This document shows, in pieces, positions 1 through 10,545 of a stretch of 64,000 nt of DNA. Numbering within the stretch: position 1 is the first letter of the stretch; the number at the start of each line of letters is the position of its first letter. The notes under the pieces were generated by a model, which did no database searches, was not told the origin of the DNA, and was given only the letters and a program-made list of their open reading frames with translations. Both the position numbers and the translations under genes were made by a program. Source of the DNA: Selaginella moellendorffii (lineage: Eukaryota > Streptophyta > Lycopodiopsida > Selaginellales > Selaginellaceae); NCBI RefSeq assembly GCF_000143415.4, contig NW_003314321.1:1182422-1246421 (forward strand), given 5' to 3'.

Positions 1-469
1 AACAACGAGAAAGAAGAGCAATGTTCCTGAGCTTTCCTCCTCCTCTTCAGCTGATCAAGACACTTGCCAAGTTGCTGCTCGTCACTGCTGGGAGTTCAGT
101 TTGTATAGCTGGGTGTATTAGAATTCCCTATCAACCAAAGCGAACAACCCATATCAACCATGGTGCCTGCCGCGCCGCCCACCTGCTGGGCTTCGAGGCG
201 GCTCTACATCCACGACTTTAGGAGGTACAAGAACCTGGTGGTGATTTTCGCTAGATCTCCACATAGGAAACATCTTCACCGAGGCCTACATGCCCGAGAC
301 GAAGAACCCGGGAATAGCTGCTCCGTGGACCGAGGCACCGACGGTACCCAGGAAGATACAGAGGACCTACAAGATCCCATTCTCGCAGGCAAAGCAGGAC
401 AGTGACGATCTAAGCTTCGGATCGTGCCATCCGTTTGTCGTCCTCGGAGCGCGCGCGCGCCTGTGCCGG
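1..469. other. Unassigned sequence at window start
   Basis: Several overlapping short plus-strand frames exist (21-221, 160-405, 290-475), but none matches a family I recognise. The first 80 bases resemble the start of duplication unit B. The stretch 150-420 is GC-richer and could be a captured exon fragment. No product is proposed. Confidence 0.3.
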
Positions 470-539
470 GGATGATCTTCTCTCTGGCGGCTCAGCTACT
501 CGCGACCATTACTGCCCGTTTCTGGAGTCGCGGATGCTG

Positions 540-830
540 GGATGGCGAGTTGCCTTCTCCTGCAGTCCCGCGTCGAATGAGTGATGAGGAGGATCGCCCA
601 CGAAGACACGGGCTGCTGGATATGGACTTCATGAATCAGCGTCTGCGTGGCATTGTAGAGTCAGGCTGCTACTGGCATACATAGATCTGGACCATCTGGA
701 CGAGATGATTAGCGAGCAGGGTGTTGGCGGGGATGAGATTGCCGTCTTGTTCGCAAGCTGCTGGCGCAGAGCAAGCTCCTGCAACCAGCTCCACTCGCAT
801 GACATGATGACCGGTGTATATGGCGATAAA
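540..830 (-). pseudogene. PPR gene remnant (copy A, minus strand)
   Basis: This stretch aligns by eye with the better preserved minus-strand PPR remnant at 3300-3960. The shared run reads, on the minus strand, through GCGATCCTC, then GACGCGGGACTGCAGGAG and CAGCATCCGCGACT. No usable frame survives and no complete PPR motif is left. It is identified only through its duplicate, so the extent is approximate. Confidence 0.5.
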
Positions 831-962
831 TCTTTCAATTGTTTTGTAGTTCTAGCAGTGAACTTTTAGCATTGTAGGTGCTGAAATGATCATTGATCAT
901 GTGATGCGCATGCGAGCTTAGAAAAAGGAGTTTGTGCATGGAGATAATGGTTTTTCTTGCCT

Positions 963-1857
963 TCAAGTTGAGCAGAATCCTCCCCAGAATAAGTAGTCTT
1001 CCTCCAGGAAAGATCTGCACGACTCGCTGCTCTGGAGCATCCCGCTGCTGGAATCCTCGAAAATTTGTGCGAAATCGAAAGGGTCGAGGATGTTCGTGGC
1101 CTCCAGACCATGACTTCTGGGTTCTTGATCCTCGTGCTGCTGGCTCTGCGAAGCTGGAAAATTTCTGCTGCTGCTGCAGCTGCTGCAAGAGGCGACTTCA
1201 GTGGATCTGGCAGTAGCGGCACTTGGAGCTTCGAATTCACTTGTAGAGCCTGAGGAAGTTGTGTCTATAGACTGCTGGGTCTGAGAGACTGTCACGGGAT
1301 CAATCCCAAGCGCCTTGAACTTCTTTCTGATGCTCGAGTTCCAGTAGTTCTTGATCTGGTTATCTGTGCGACCGGGGAGCTTTGCAGCAATCTGGGACCA
1401 TCTGCTAGTTATACGGCAAAAGTTTCACTGGTTCGTAGAAACATTGGAAGAGAAACCCCACCTGTTTCCCACAATTGCATGCATTTCCGCAATGAACTTC
1501 TCCTCCTGGGGCGAGAAATCGCTGTGGTTGAGCTCCGGTCTCAGATAGTTGAGCCATCGCAGCCTGCAGCTCTTCCCGCATCGCTTGAGACCTGTGCTCA
1601 CGATCATCACCACAGATCATTTGTCTCTATGAAACCACTTCTCATGTCAGAGATGTGTATATACCGGCATGCTTTGGAACGTCACTCCATCGGCTGTGGC
1701 CGTGCTTGAGCACGCACTCGATCAATCGGTCGTCTTCATCTGGCGACCACAGCCCACGCCGTAGCATCAGAGGTTTCCTTGCTCGTGGATTTTTCTTACC
1801 GCTGCTATTAACTTCCATTTGCCTGTCTTCTAAAAGAATTGTGTTTTGTGCCACCAT
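963..1857 (-). CDS. R2R3-MYB transcription factor, three exons
   Basis: Model: complement of 963-1401, 1462-1591 and 1665-1857, giving 253 residues. Both introns are GT-AG (73 and 60 bp) and sit at the two classic R2R3-MYB positions. One follows the alanine-glycine before LKRCGKSC, the other is inside GNR-W of R3. The reading frame closes exactly. R2 runs from [15 protein letters not shown] through [15 protein letters not shown]3 contains [20 protein letters not shown], then [19 protein letters not shown], and is followed by LGIDPVT. That last motif and WSDVPKHAG recall the secondary-wall MYB46/83/61 neighbourhood (family knowledge; subgroup is inference). The C-terminal half is Ser/Gln-rich with an acidic tail, plausible for activation. 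The protein should be nuclear and bind DNA. An alternative start lies 13 codons in. A truncated duplicate lies at 4060-4640. Confidence 0.88.
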
Positions 1858-2249
1858 TGTGTATAGCCGTTTAACACAACAAACTCGACGACTATCATTA
1901 ATTAAGCCTAGCCATAATTATAGAGACAAAAGCTAGCTAGCTACCAACCGTCACAATTAGAAGTATCACCCTCTCTCCAAGACTTGACAAATGCTCGCAA
2001 ATAAAATAGGTAGCGAGGGCAGCTTTGATCGTGCCTGTTGTACATTGTCCTAGAGAATGAGAGAGACACTTGTCGCTGCGATGGCAAACTCTGCCTCATG
2101 CTCGTTGGGCCACACTTGGCTAGATTCCTCTTCGGTTTCGACGCGACCCATTCCTTGTTTTTCGGAGATCCAGCCATCCCGGGGGCAGGGTGGACACACT
2201 TCTGTCAATGTGTGATGAGAACTTCGTGTAGATGCAAGGCCTTTTGTGT
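1858..2249. promoter_or_regulatory. Divergent upstream region between MYB and ψPPR
   Basis: Gene-free 392 bp between the start of MYB (minus) and the start of the broken PPR copy (plus). It should hold the MYB promoter. It is AT-rich near MYB, with the stretch AGCTAGCTAGCTA near 1931. I see no defensible operator or TATA assignment. Confidence 0.4.
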
Positions 2250-2870
2250 ATGAGATGGCGGCAGAGGCGTCTCAATGCTGCGCAAATCTTCTCCAGTCGT
2301 GTGGCGCCCAGAAAGATGTTGCTCATTTGCAATAGATCGGCATGGTGGATGCTGCTCTATTCTACTGCGAACTCACAACGAGGTGTTCTGGAATGCAAGC
2401 GACTGCCCAGAATGGGCATCCAGAGAATGTGAAGTACGTGTTTGGCAAGGTGCCCGGAGCATTGAACGTGGAACATTCTTTTTTATGCTTACGCGCATCA
2501 AGGCATGGTACTGGAAGCAGTTCGACTCTCGTACAATGCCCGAGCACAACCTCATGTCGTGGAACGCTATGCCGGCAGCTTATTCCGAGTATGGGCATCA
2601 ATCGGAGGCGAAGTGTTGCTTTGACAAGATGCCCGAGCGCAACTAGAGCAGCCGGAGACAACAGGGAGTGCGCTCCATGAGTAGCCGAGCCTCTTGCAAG
2701 TGCCTGCTGAACGGCATGGCGTGGAACTCATTCTACTCACGGATTGTTAAATTTGGCCCCTATCTTGTTTAGAGAGGCATCCATGATCAACGTGCATGGT
2801 CAGCGAGGCTATATATCTCACAGCACCATGGTTGATGCCATGCCGTGACATGGTTGCCTGGATTTCCAGG
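2250..2870 (+). pseudogene. Broken PPR gene (copy A of the gene at 5232)
   Basis: It starts with the same MRWRQRRLNA codons as the intact gene at 5232. A large internal deletion then joins the start to the part equivalent to about 5690. Recognisable remnants follow in order: a run matching QNGHP, the segment matching MPEHNLMSWNAM, a run matching MPERN ending in a stop at 2644, and a block near 2785-2865 matching the segment around DVVAW at 6300. Frameshifts and stops break it throughout. It is therefore a duplicate that decayed by deletion rather than a separate gene. Confidence 0.85.
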
Positions 2871-3275
2871 GTGCCTGGAAATTGTCTATGGATTCCAACA
2901 TCAAGGGCATAGAGGTAAACACACCAGGGGGGAAAGACCCATCTGTTATGTTCCTTCTCGGTTAACATGTTAAAATGTTGTGAATCACACCAGGCCACTA
3001 GTTGTTTCAGGAGCCCGACACACAGTTTACATATATCGCCTTGATGTAAGTGGAGAAGGATCAGCGTCACAACTGGATTGTAATGCCAGGAACAACGAAA
3101 TACTGGCCGAAGTTCACACTGCCTAGGACGCCTTGTCCAGGAAGTCCGTTGGACTCGAGTGGAGTGGGGTTTTTCATTTCTATGTTGTGGCAAATGGCAG
3201 GATTTAACTGCGGATTTTGCGAGAGACTGGCTTCAGCTTGGTTTGAGAACAAGAAGCTGACCGTTCAACTTTCTT
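2871..3275. other. Spacer at end of duplication unit A
   Basis: No gene recognised. Short frames on both strands lack family motifs. The unit boundary lies near 3276. Confidence 0.4.
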
Positions 3276-3299
3276 GACAACGAGAAAGAAGAACTCCTC

Positions 3300-3960
3300 C
3301 TCCAGCTACAAGCATGCACCTGCCAAGTTGCTGGAGGCCATGTTCAGTGGATACCAGAGCGAAGCCTCGGGCAGTCGTGTCCCACCCACTGTGTCATCTC
3401 GTCTGTCGTCTGGAGTTCCATAGCACCAAGTCGCGGATGCTGAGTCGCCTCCTCCTGCAGTCCCGCGTCGGACTGCGTGGTGATGAGGATCGCCCTCGAC
3501 TCGGGCATTTTGTGCCCGTGACAGTGGGCCGCCAGCGCCGCGCCCCACGACACGATGTTCCTGCCGCTCGGCATGCAACAGCCTCTTGGCCTCGCCCTGC
3601 TGGGACAAGCGCCCCGCGTGTAGGCGGCGGTCCAAGACACGACACTTTTGTCGTCGAGTTGAAGATCGTTCACATCCCGGCTTGGGCACCGTTTTTGAAA
3701 ACACGCAGTGCTCCGGACGGCAAGCGATAAAACACTCTTAGTCACGTTCTCCAGTTCCTCAGCCTCTGCGTGATAGAGTTGTAGTGGAATCAAACATTGT
3801 CCAGTGGAAGAATCAACACGCGCTGCAGTGCGTCTATGATGCTCACGTTACGCATATGCTGCAAGCAGAGACAATGTCATGACAGGGCATGGCGAGAAAT
3901 ATCTCTTCGGCGAGATGATGTTTTCTTGTGCATACACCATCAACACCGTCTCTGGCGGGC
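3300..3960 (-). pseudogene. PPR gene remnant (copy B, minus strand)
   Basis: Minus-strand fragments carry typical PPR phrases in shifting frames: KSVVSWTAAYTRG, then RNIVSWGAALAAHCHGHKMP, and upstream AEEIFLAMPCHDIVSACS. Spacing between the VSW-type phrases is close to the 31 residues of short PPR motifs. Frameshifts and stops are frequent, so no protein of useful length can be made. A weaker copy lies at 540-830. Confidence 0.7.
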
Positions 3961-4059
3961 ATGGCGATTGTCGTGCTTGTGCTCAATCTGCCTGGCGCTT
4001 CTGCAACCAGCTCCACTAGCGGTGAATTTCTTGTTGTGCAGTTCTAGCAGTCAAAGGGA

Positions 4060-4640
4060 TCATTCGTCAGCAACGTGATGCGCATGCGAGCTTAGAAAAT
4101 GCGATTCTTATCACACACCAAATTATACGGTGTTTATACATGGTGAGAACGGTTTTACTGCCTTCAAGTCGAGCCAAATCCTGCCCAGAACAAGTCGTCT
4201 TCCCTCCAGGAACGATGTGCCGGCCCGTGCTGCACGACTCGTTGCGATCTGGAGCATCCCACTGCTCATGTGTTCCTCTTTTCCCGCTGGATAACAAAGG
4301 AAAAGCTCTAGAGATCGAAAGTATTCGTAGCCTTGAAACCCAGACATTAATTGATGATTTCTGGATTCTTGATCCTCGTGCTGCTTGCTCTGCGAAACTG
4401 GACAGTTTCTGCTGCCATTGCTGCTGTTTGTAAGAAGCCATTTCAGTGTGGTTGAACTCCGGCCTCAGATAGTTGATCCATCGCAGTCTGCAGCTCTTCC
4501 CGCATCGCTTAAGACCTGTAGGAGATCCATCACATGAAGAGTCATATGATGTTTATATACCGGCATGGTCACTCCATCGGCTGTGGCCGTGCTTGAGCAT
4601 ACACTCGATTAATCGAGGTTTCCTTGCTCGAAAATTTGTC
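4060..4640 (-). pseudogene. Truncated R2R3-MYB copy (unit B)
   Basis: On the minus strand the exon-2 start [13 protein letters not shown], then NYLRPE, is preserved at about 4455-4515. A degraded exon-1 piece lies near 4560-4620. After the end of R2 the sequence jumps to the Gln-rich C-terminal region ([19 protein letters not shown]), so nearly all of R3 is missing. Below that the frame is broken, although DNA similarity to the 3' part of the intact gene (963-1295) continues. The missing R3 means it cannot encode a normal R2R3 factor. Confidence 0.8.
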
Positions 4641-5231
4641 TTACGCTATTAGCTTCCATTCTTGTGAAATGCAAACGTGCTTTCTCTAATATATCTACAA
4701 CTTACAAGAGCTGTGTTTGTTTCTATTTACCTAACATGTCCACAGACCTAGTGTAGACCTTAGTGTCGACCTTTTCCTGTAGTGTTCGACCCACCACCAT
4801 TGCGTGTAGCCTTTTCCAGCACAACAAACACGAGGTTGGCAGGATTATCATTCATTAAGCCAAGAAATTAATTATAGATAAACTCTTGTTTAATCAAGGC
4901 TGGCAAAAGTGTGGTGTATTTCCAACCGGCACAAATTAGACGCGTGTCGGACTCAGACAAATTGTATTTATGTATCACTTGTTTTAAATTTTGTGGTGCC
5001 TATCTACAAACACCAACTCAATATGCTCGAGAGCCTGACATTAGCTTTGAAATTAAATAGGTCGCTTGATCGTGTTCTAAAAAATGAGGGAGACAATGCT
5101 TGCGTGGCTTGTGGCTGTGATGACAAACTCATTCTACCGTGGACACACTTTTGTTAGTGCTCAAGGCTGGGCGTGAGCACTTACTGGCAGTGGAATTTTC
5201 TCATTTGTAGCTGTAGATAGGCATTATATGT
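4641..5231. other. Intergenic region upstream of PPR gene
   Basis: Corresponds to 1858-2249 of unit A but is longer and AT-rich. It must contain the promoter of the PPR gene at 5232. No other gene seen. Confidence 0.4.
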
Positions 5232-6977
5232 ATGAGATGGCGGCAGAGGCGTCTCAATGCCGAGAAGAACGAGCTCGCAAAGCTTCTCCAGTCGTGTGCT
5301 GCCCACAAGGATGTTGCTCGTACCAGGATCGTTCATCGCACGATAACCGCCAGCGATCGCCACAGCCGCAGTGCCTTTCTGCTCAATCTCCTCGTCCACG
5401 CTTATGCGCAATGCGGCTGCCTGGGCGACGCCGCTGCCGTATTTGCCGCACTGCCGCGGCCAAATCTCTTCTCCTGGAACATCCTCCTCCACGCACACAT
5501 TTGCAACGGCCAGATCCAGTCGGCATGGAAAGTGTTCCACGCCATGCCGCTCAGAGACGCTGTGTCCTGGAACAATATTACCACCGTATATGCCAGCCAC
5601 GGGCAATTGCAAGAGGCTCGGCTACTCCTGGAGCGAACTCCCTCTTGGAGCGTTGTCTGTTTGAGCTCTCTCGTTAACGGCTGTGCCCAACTTGGTGACA
5701 TTGATGCCGCTCTATTCTACTTCCATTCGATGCCAACTCGCAACGAGGTGTCCTGGAATGCCATCATCCAAGCGACTACCCAGAATGGGCATCCGGACGA
5801 CGCGAAGTACGTGTTTGACAAGATGCCTCTATGGGGCATTACTACGTGGAACATTCTTTTCTATGCTTGCGCGCAGCAAGGCAGGGTATTGGAGGCAGCT
5901 CGAATTTTTTGTACAATGCCCGAGCACAATCTCATGTCATGGAACGCTATGCTGGCAGCTTTTGCCCAGTATGGGCATCAAATGCAGGCAAAGTGTTGCT
6001 TTGACAGGATGCCCGAGCGCAACATTGGTGCTTGGAACTCTATAATTCTACTCCATGGCAATCTTGGACTGCTAACTTTGGCACACTTGGCCTTCCACAA
6101 GATGCCCGCCTGGGACGTCATCTCCTGGAACACTTTGTTTCGAGCGATGTACCAAAACGGGCACCTGGATCACGCTACGGAGCTCTTTCTTTCCATGCCG
6201 GAGCGTAGCATTGTAACGTGGACCTCCATGATCGATGTGCATGGTCAGGGAGGCTATCTCGACCGCGCCGTGGAAACTTTTAACTCGATGCCATGCCGCG
6301 ACGTCGTTGCCTGGAACGCACTGATAGCAGCAAATGTTCTGAATGGTCATTTGCATGGTGCTGCCGTGGTATTCACCTCTATGCCCCTGCATGAGGCATT
6401 TGGCTGGACGACCATGTTGGCCACTTACGCAGGTCAAGGATGCATGGAAAAAGCATGTGAGATGTTTGAATCTCTTTCAAAGAGGAATGTCGTTTCATGG
6501 AATGCAATGATCCAAGCTTATGCCCAGAGTGGGCACGGCTTCGAGGCCTTGGAGCTTTACCACGAGATGCTTCTCTGCGGCGTGATGCCTGACGAGGCAT
6601 CGTTTAAGAGTGTCATGGTGGCGTGCAGCTACGTCGGGATGTTGCACGACACTTGCCACGCATTACTTGTGTCCATGGCGAGTGATTTTGACGTTGCTCT
6701 AAGCAAAGATCACTTCAACTGCATCGCAGACATGCTAGGGAGGAGCGGGCAGCTAGATCGAGCTGAGGAGTTTGTCCATAACATGCCAGTGCCACCTCTT
6801 GAAAAGGCCACGGCGTGGAGTGCATTGCTGGGGAACTGCAAGCTCCAGCAGGACACCGAACGAGCAGCTCGAGTGGCAGAGTACGCTCTGGAGCTCAACC
6901 CAGGAGACTGCGCTACCTACATACTGCTCGCAAATTTGTTTGCATCCTCAGGATGTCTCCAAGACGACAGTGTGTAA
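5232..6977 (+). CDS. PPR protein, long run of S-type motifs, truncated E region
   Basis: Single exon of 581 codons. From about residue 45 onward there are roughly a dozen motifs of about 31 residues with phrases such as FSWNILLHAH, VSWNAIIQA and ISWNTLFRAM. A longer block follows (EALELYHEMLLCGVMPDEASF), then an E1-like segment with AWSALLGNC and AEYALELNPGDCATYILLA. PPR proteins of this class bind organellar RNA and often direct C-to-U editing (family knowledge). The frame stops inside the E region right after GCLQDD, where relatives continue to an E2 or DYW end. Copia-like DNA starts about 100 bp later, so the tail may have been lost. No clear transit peptide is visible at the chosen start. 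The first ATG of the frame is used because the copy-A remnant shares it. Confidence 0.8.
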   Translation: MRWRQRRLNAEKNELAKLLQSCAAHKDVARTRIVHRTITASDRHSRSAFLLNLLVHAYAQCGCLGDAAAVFAALPRPNLFSWNILLHAHICNGQIQSAWKVFHAMPLRDAVSWNNITTVYASHGQLQEARLLLERTPSWSVVCLSSLVNGCAQLGDIDAALFYFHSMPTRNEVSWNAIIQATTQNGHPDDAKYVFDKMPLWGITTWNILFYACAQQGRVLEAARIFCTMPEHNLMSWNAMLAAFAQYGHQMQAKCCFDRMPERNIGAWNSIILLHGNLGLLTLAHLAFHKMPAWDVISWNTLFRAMYQNGHLDHATELFLSMPERSIVTWTSMIDVHGQGGYLDRAVETFNSMPCRDVVAWNALIAANVLNGHLHGAAVVFTSMPLHEAFGWTTMLATYAGQGCMEKACEMFESLSKRNVVSWNAMIQAYAQSGHGFEALELYHEMLLCGVMPDEASFKSVMVACSYVGMLHDTCHALLVSMASDFDVALSKDHFNCIADMLGRSGQLDRAEEFVHNMPVPPLEKATAWSALLGNCKLQQDTERAARVAEYALELNPGDCATYILLANLFASSGCLQDDSV

Positions 6978-7099
6978 AGAGTTTTTTTTGTGCTTTCTGG
7001 ATTGGAAGAAGTGGCATTTCTTTTTTTTTGGTGCACTCTGTATCCTAGGTACTCATTGTTGCTCTCACCTGGGATGTCAAGGCAGTGTACTCGTTGATC

Positions 7100-9600
7100 C
7101 ACAGGTCAATTCAAATGCTTTTTGATGTTCAGTGTTTCTCAATGTTTGCAGAAAACAATAGGTGTTAGAGCCTTCATAAATAAATCAGCAATCTGATTCT
7201 TGATTGCCACATATTTGAGTGTCAGCTCATGTCCCATCATTCCCCTAACATATGGTGAACCTGGCATGTGCTTTTTATGGTGTTATTTCTCTCTTTTCCT
7301 TTCAGCTGTGGAATTTAAAGAGTTATTTCATGTTTGTCTTGCAGTAGATTTGCTTGATCTTTTTAGTGCATTAGATACAAAAAACATTGTTTTTCTTTGA
7401 ATACTACACAGCTTGATAAAAAAAGAGCCCTAAAGCCTCACAAAATAAAAACTTCACTTATAAACCAGGCCAAAATGAATAAGATCCATTTTAAGGCCTA
7501 CCAATGTGGCCATTCTGGGCAATGTCTGGGCAGGTATAGATCAAGCATCCAATGACCTGGTGATAGGGCACAATGCTTTTTATCCTTGCTGGAAGGAGAC
7601 ATGCTTCCATTGGAGTAACAAAAGGATTGAGGTTCTCAATCCCAAACCTGCTCAGTACTTCTTCCACATAAGCTTAGCCTGAGAGTGTCGTAACTCTTGA
7701 TCAAGGTTGCTGGAGTGCTTTATTGTTGGAAACAAAGATCCTATCATCCAGAAAAATGACCAAGGCACCATCCTCCAACTTCATATAGATAGGTCATAGA
7801 GAGCCTTTTTCAGCCTGTAAATCCTCTTGCTTGAATCAAGGCTTGTCAGGATCTGGATATAAAAACCTCTTCAGGAATTTCTCCATGTTCACATCCATCT
7901 ACTCCACATAAAGATCATGCTATGCTGCCAAAGCAAGTAACAGTCTGATAAAGGCCATCTTCATGACTAGGCTGAAGGTTTTAGCCTCCAATACAGATTG
8001 ACGGCATTGGAGTCAATGCCGTCAATGCCGTCAATCTGAGTGAAGCCTCTCACCACAAGCCTGGCTTTGAAGTGTTGCAGTTTTCCTGACAGTCCAGCTT
8101 TCGTGCAAAATAGAAGCTTTGTCAAAATGATAATAGCATGTCAAGAACAAATTCAGGAATGTACCAAGTCTCATTTTTCTTATGAGCTTGCATCTCATCA
8201 GCTACAGCTTGATCCTATGCAGTAGCATAAGGAAAGTTCTTAGCTTGTACAAGCATACAAAAAATCTACACTTCCACGGCTGTAAACATGGTCTTCTAGC
8301 TGAGATGATAAGAGGCTATGGCAGCTGCTCTTGTTCACCTCTCAGCTTGCTCTTGCTAATAAAAGCTTTTGTATATGTCAAAGGGCATCCAGAGCGGCTC
8401 AAAACTTGGACAATATCTTGATCATGAGTATGCATAGGTTCAGGAACCATATGCTCAGGCTCAAAAATGTTGCGCTTAGGAACCTGGTCAGGATTAGACG
8501 CAAGAACAAAACTATCAGGAATCCAGGATACCACCTTTTTCAGGCTCAGAAGCTCATGTCACAGCAAAGGTCGAAGCTCCTACTATAGGTGGAGCATAGG
8601 CACAGCCAAGTCAAGGAAGAGGATCATCATCATCCTCTTCCCATGGACTAAAGAACATAGGCTCGATCTCCCATTGCTTTCTCCATAAAGAAAACATGTT
8701 GAAGGAACTGCTGGATCATCTTGACGGTAGGATTAAAGTGTGGCTTTGCATGGGTCTAGATGAAGGAGTTGATATCCCCACTGCTAGTCACTATAGCCTT
8801 CCTAGATTTAACTTCCTATGGAGCTCATTAGGAACATGAGAAAAAGCTACACAGCCAAACTGTCTTAAGATATCCATGCATGGACATCATCTGGTACAAG
8901 GTACCTTGCCTTGATTAGTTGTTGTCAGCACCCTATTACGCATGACGACAGCTGTATAGCATGATCCCAAAACATAAGAGGAAGACCAGCATCGGCTATC
9001 ATCATCCTAGCTAGCTCCACCATTGTCTTGTTGAATCGCTCAGCTACCCTGTTGAGCTTAGAGTGTATGGAATTGTGAATTGCTAATGAATTCCTGCTTG
9101 CTTGCAGTAAGCAGCAAAATTAAAGGACATATACTCACCTCCTCCATCAGAGTAGAGCACTTTGATATGCAAATCAAGCTGGTTCTCCACTTCATGCTGA
9201 TAAGCTTTAAATGATGGCAAAGCTTTGTTCTTAGTAGCTAAGAACTTGACACCCACATACCTCATAGCATCATTGATGAATGAAATAAAATATCTTTTTG
9301 TCATCAGTTGATGGACCACCAAAGTCCAAGTGCACCAGCAGGAGAGGACTTGTCATTCAAATACTCAAGGAAGAGTTGAATGTGCAGTGATGTTGCTTGC
9401 CCATTTTGCATGGTTCGTATAATGGCATTAAAGAAGGTGTGAATTGTCGAATCCAGCCAAAGAACATGGCTAGTGGCATCAAGTATGCTCCTTGAGTCAT
9501 CTATGGCAAGCCATTGGCTGCAACAAAAGAGTTGTTTTTGTCTCAGCATTGACTTTTAAAATCTAGTGCCACATCTGTTAGGTGCTACCTTTGACCACAT
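7100..9600 (-). mobile_element. Decayed Ty1/copia retrotransposon
   Basis: Minus-strand remnants occur in copia order. An integrase-core piece lies at 9083-9322 (FISFINDAMRYVGVKF, then YSDGGGEY). A reverse-transcriptase piece near 7730-7790 has FLDDRIFVSN. An RNase-H-side piece near 7500-7570 has GCLIYTCPDIAQNGHIG. The end of RNase H near 7165-7195 reads QIADLF, then KAL. These are hallmark copia phrases. Frames are broken every few dozen codons. A stretch at 9304-9549 lies upstream of integrase and may be the pre-integrase part. LTRs were not found. Confidence 0.7.
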
Positions 9601-9859
9601 GGTTAACATTAGTCAAAGGGAAGTGTGAGACACAAAATCCCTAGGCCCCAAAGTGGAGCCGAAAGAGTGCCACATGGTAGTGGCTGAAGTGAAAGCTAAA
9701 CGAGCGTAACACGTTTGGAATAAAAGTTTCGACTTGAAAGGTCGAGAGTGGGAGTGGAACACCTAACAAGGGCTCAAGGAACGAGCACAAATTGAGCAAT
9801 AAGCGAGGCTCCAAAAAAGACCAAAAGGACCAACACATGACACGTGGAAGTGTCCGAGA

Positions 9860-10545
9860 AGGAGTCCAAGATGGATCCGAGATAGATCCAAGATGGAGTA
9901 CAAGATAGACCCGAGATGGAGTCTGAGATGAAATCCAAAATGGAATCCGAGATGGAGTCCGAGATGGAGTCCGAGATGGAGTCTGAGATGGACTCGAGAT
10001 GGAGTTCGAGATGGACCCGAGATGGAGTCCAAGATGGACTCGAGTTGGAGTCTGAGATGGACCTAAGATGGAGTCTGAGATGGAGTCTAAGATGGACCTG
10101 AGATAGAGTCCGAGATGGACCCGAGATGGAGTCCAAGATGGACCCGAGATGGAGTCTGAGATAGACCCGACAATAGAGTCCAAGATGGAGTCCGAGATGG
10201 ACTCGAGATGGAGTTCNNNNNNNNNNNNNNNNNNNNNNNNNNNNNNNNNNNNNNNNNNNNNNNNNNNNNNNNNNNNNNNNNNNNNNNNNNNNNNNNNNNN
10301 NNNNNNNNNNNNNNNNAGATGGAGTCTGAGACGGAGTCCGAGATGGAGTTCGAGAAGGACTCGAAATGGAGTTCGAGGTTGAGATGTGGACTGGGATCGA
10401 GACCGGGTTCCAACATGAGACCGTGAGTGCTACCGGGTCGGGTTCGGGGTCCAAGAAGGAGAACTAGGCCGAGGCCTAGCAGATGAACGAGTACGAATTC
10501 GAGTACGAGTTCGAATCCGAGTCCAAGTCCAAATTTGAGTCTGAG
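9860..10545 (+). repeat. 12-bp minisatellite in the LTR
   Basis: Tandem units close to GAGATGGAGTCC, alternating with GAGATGGACCCG variants, fill this stretch and are interrupted by the N gap. The unit length is a multiple of three, so both strands stay open over long distances. These open frames are a by-product of the repeat and should not be read as genes. Equivalent arrays occur at 15895-16195 and 17570-17940, and a diverged one (unit like GGACTCGATCTC) at 33000-33255 and 39380-39640. Confidence 0.9.
10217..10316. other. Assembly gap (100 N)
   Basis: Exactly 100 N, the usual placeholder for a gap of unknown size. It falls inside the minisatellite, which explains the failure to assemble. 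The true array length is unknown. Confidence 0.99.

Larger units (their letters stand above)
1..3275. repeat. Tandem duplication unit A (ψPPR-, MYB-, ψPPR+)
   Basis: This block and the next one (3276-6977) have the same order of parts: an opening motif around AACGAGAAAGAAGA (5-17 and 3280 onward), a minus-strand PPR remnant, a minus-strand MYB locus and a plus-strand PPR locus. Short near-identical stretches recur in order, for example the run containing GATGCGCATGCGAGCTTAG just downstream of each MYB locus (about 903 and 4076). Copy A has the intact MYB and a broken PPR. About 390 bp near its left end (80-470) has no counterpart in copy B and may be an insertion. Boundaries are approximate, because no alignment was computed. 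Confidence 0.8.
3276..6977. repeat. Tandem duplication unit B (ψPPR-, ψMYB-, PPR+)
   Basis: Second copy of the block described for 1-3275. Here the minus-strand MYB has lost most of R3 and its frame, while the plus-strand PPR keeps a 581-codon reading frame. The two units have therefore decayed in complementary fashion. The left junction lies near 3276. The right end is set by the end of the PPR frame, after which copia-like DNA begins. Confidence 0.8.

Noticed and set aside
932-1253. Plus-strand frames over the MYB gene
   Set aside because: Antisense shadows of MYB exon 3. The minus-strand model has conserved domains and correct introns.
9641-10183. Long open frames on both strands rich in SRTPSR or MESEMESE
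   Set aside because: They are a consequence of 12-bp tandem repeats inside an LTR and have no sign of selection as protein. The same applies at 15756-16208, 17431-18001, 32992-33306 and 39366-39687.
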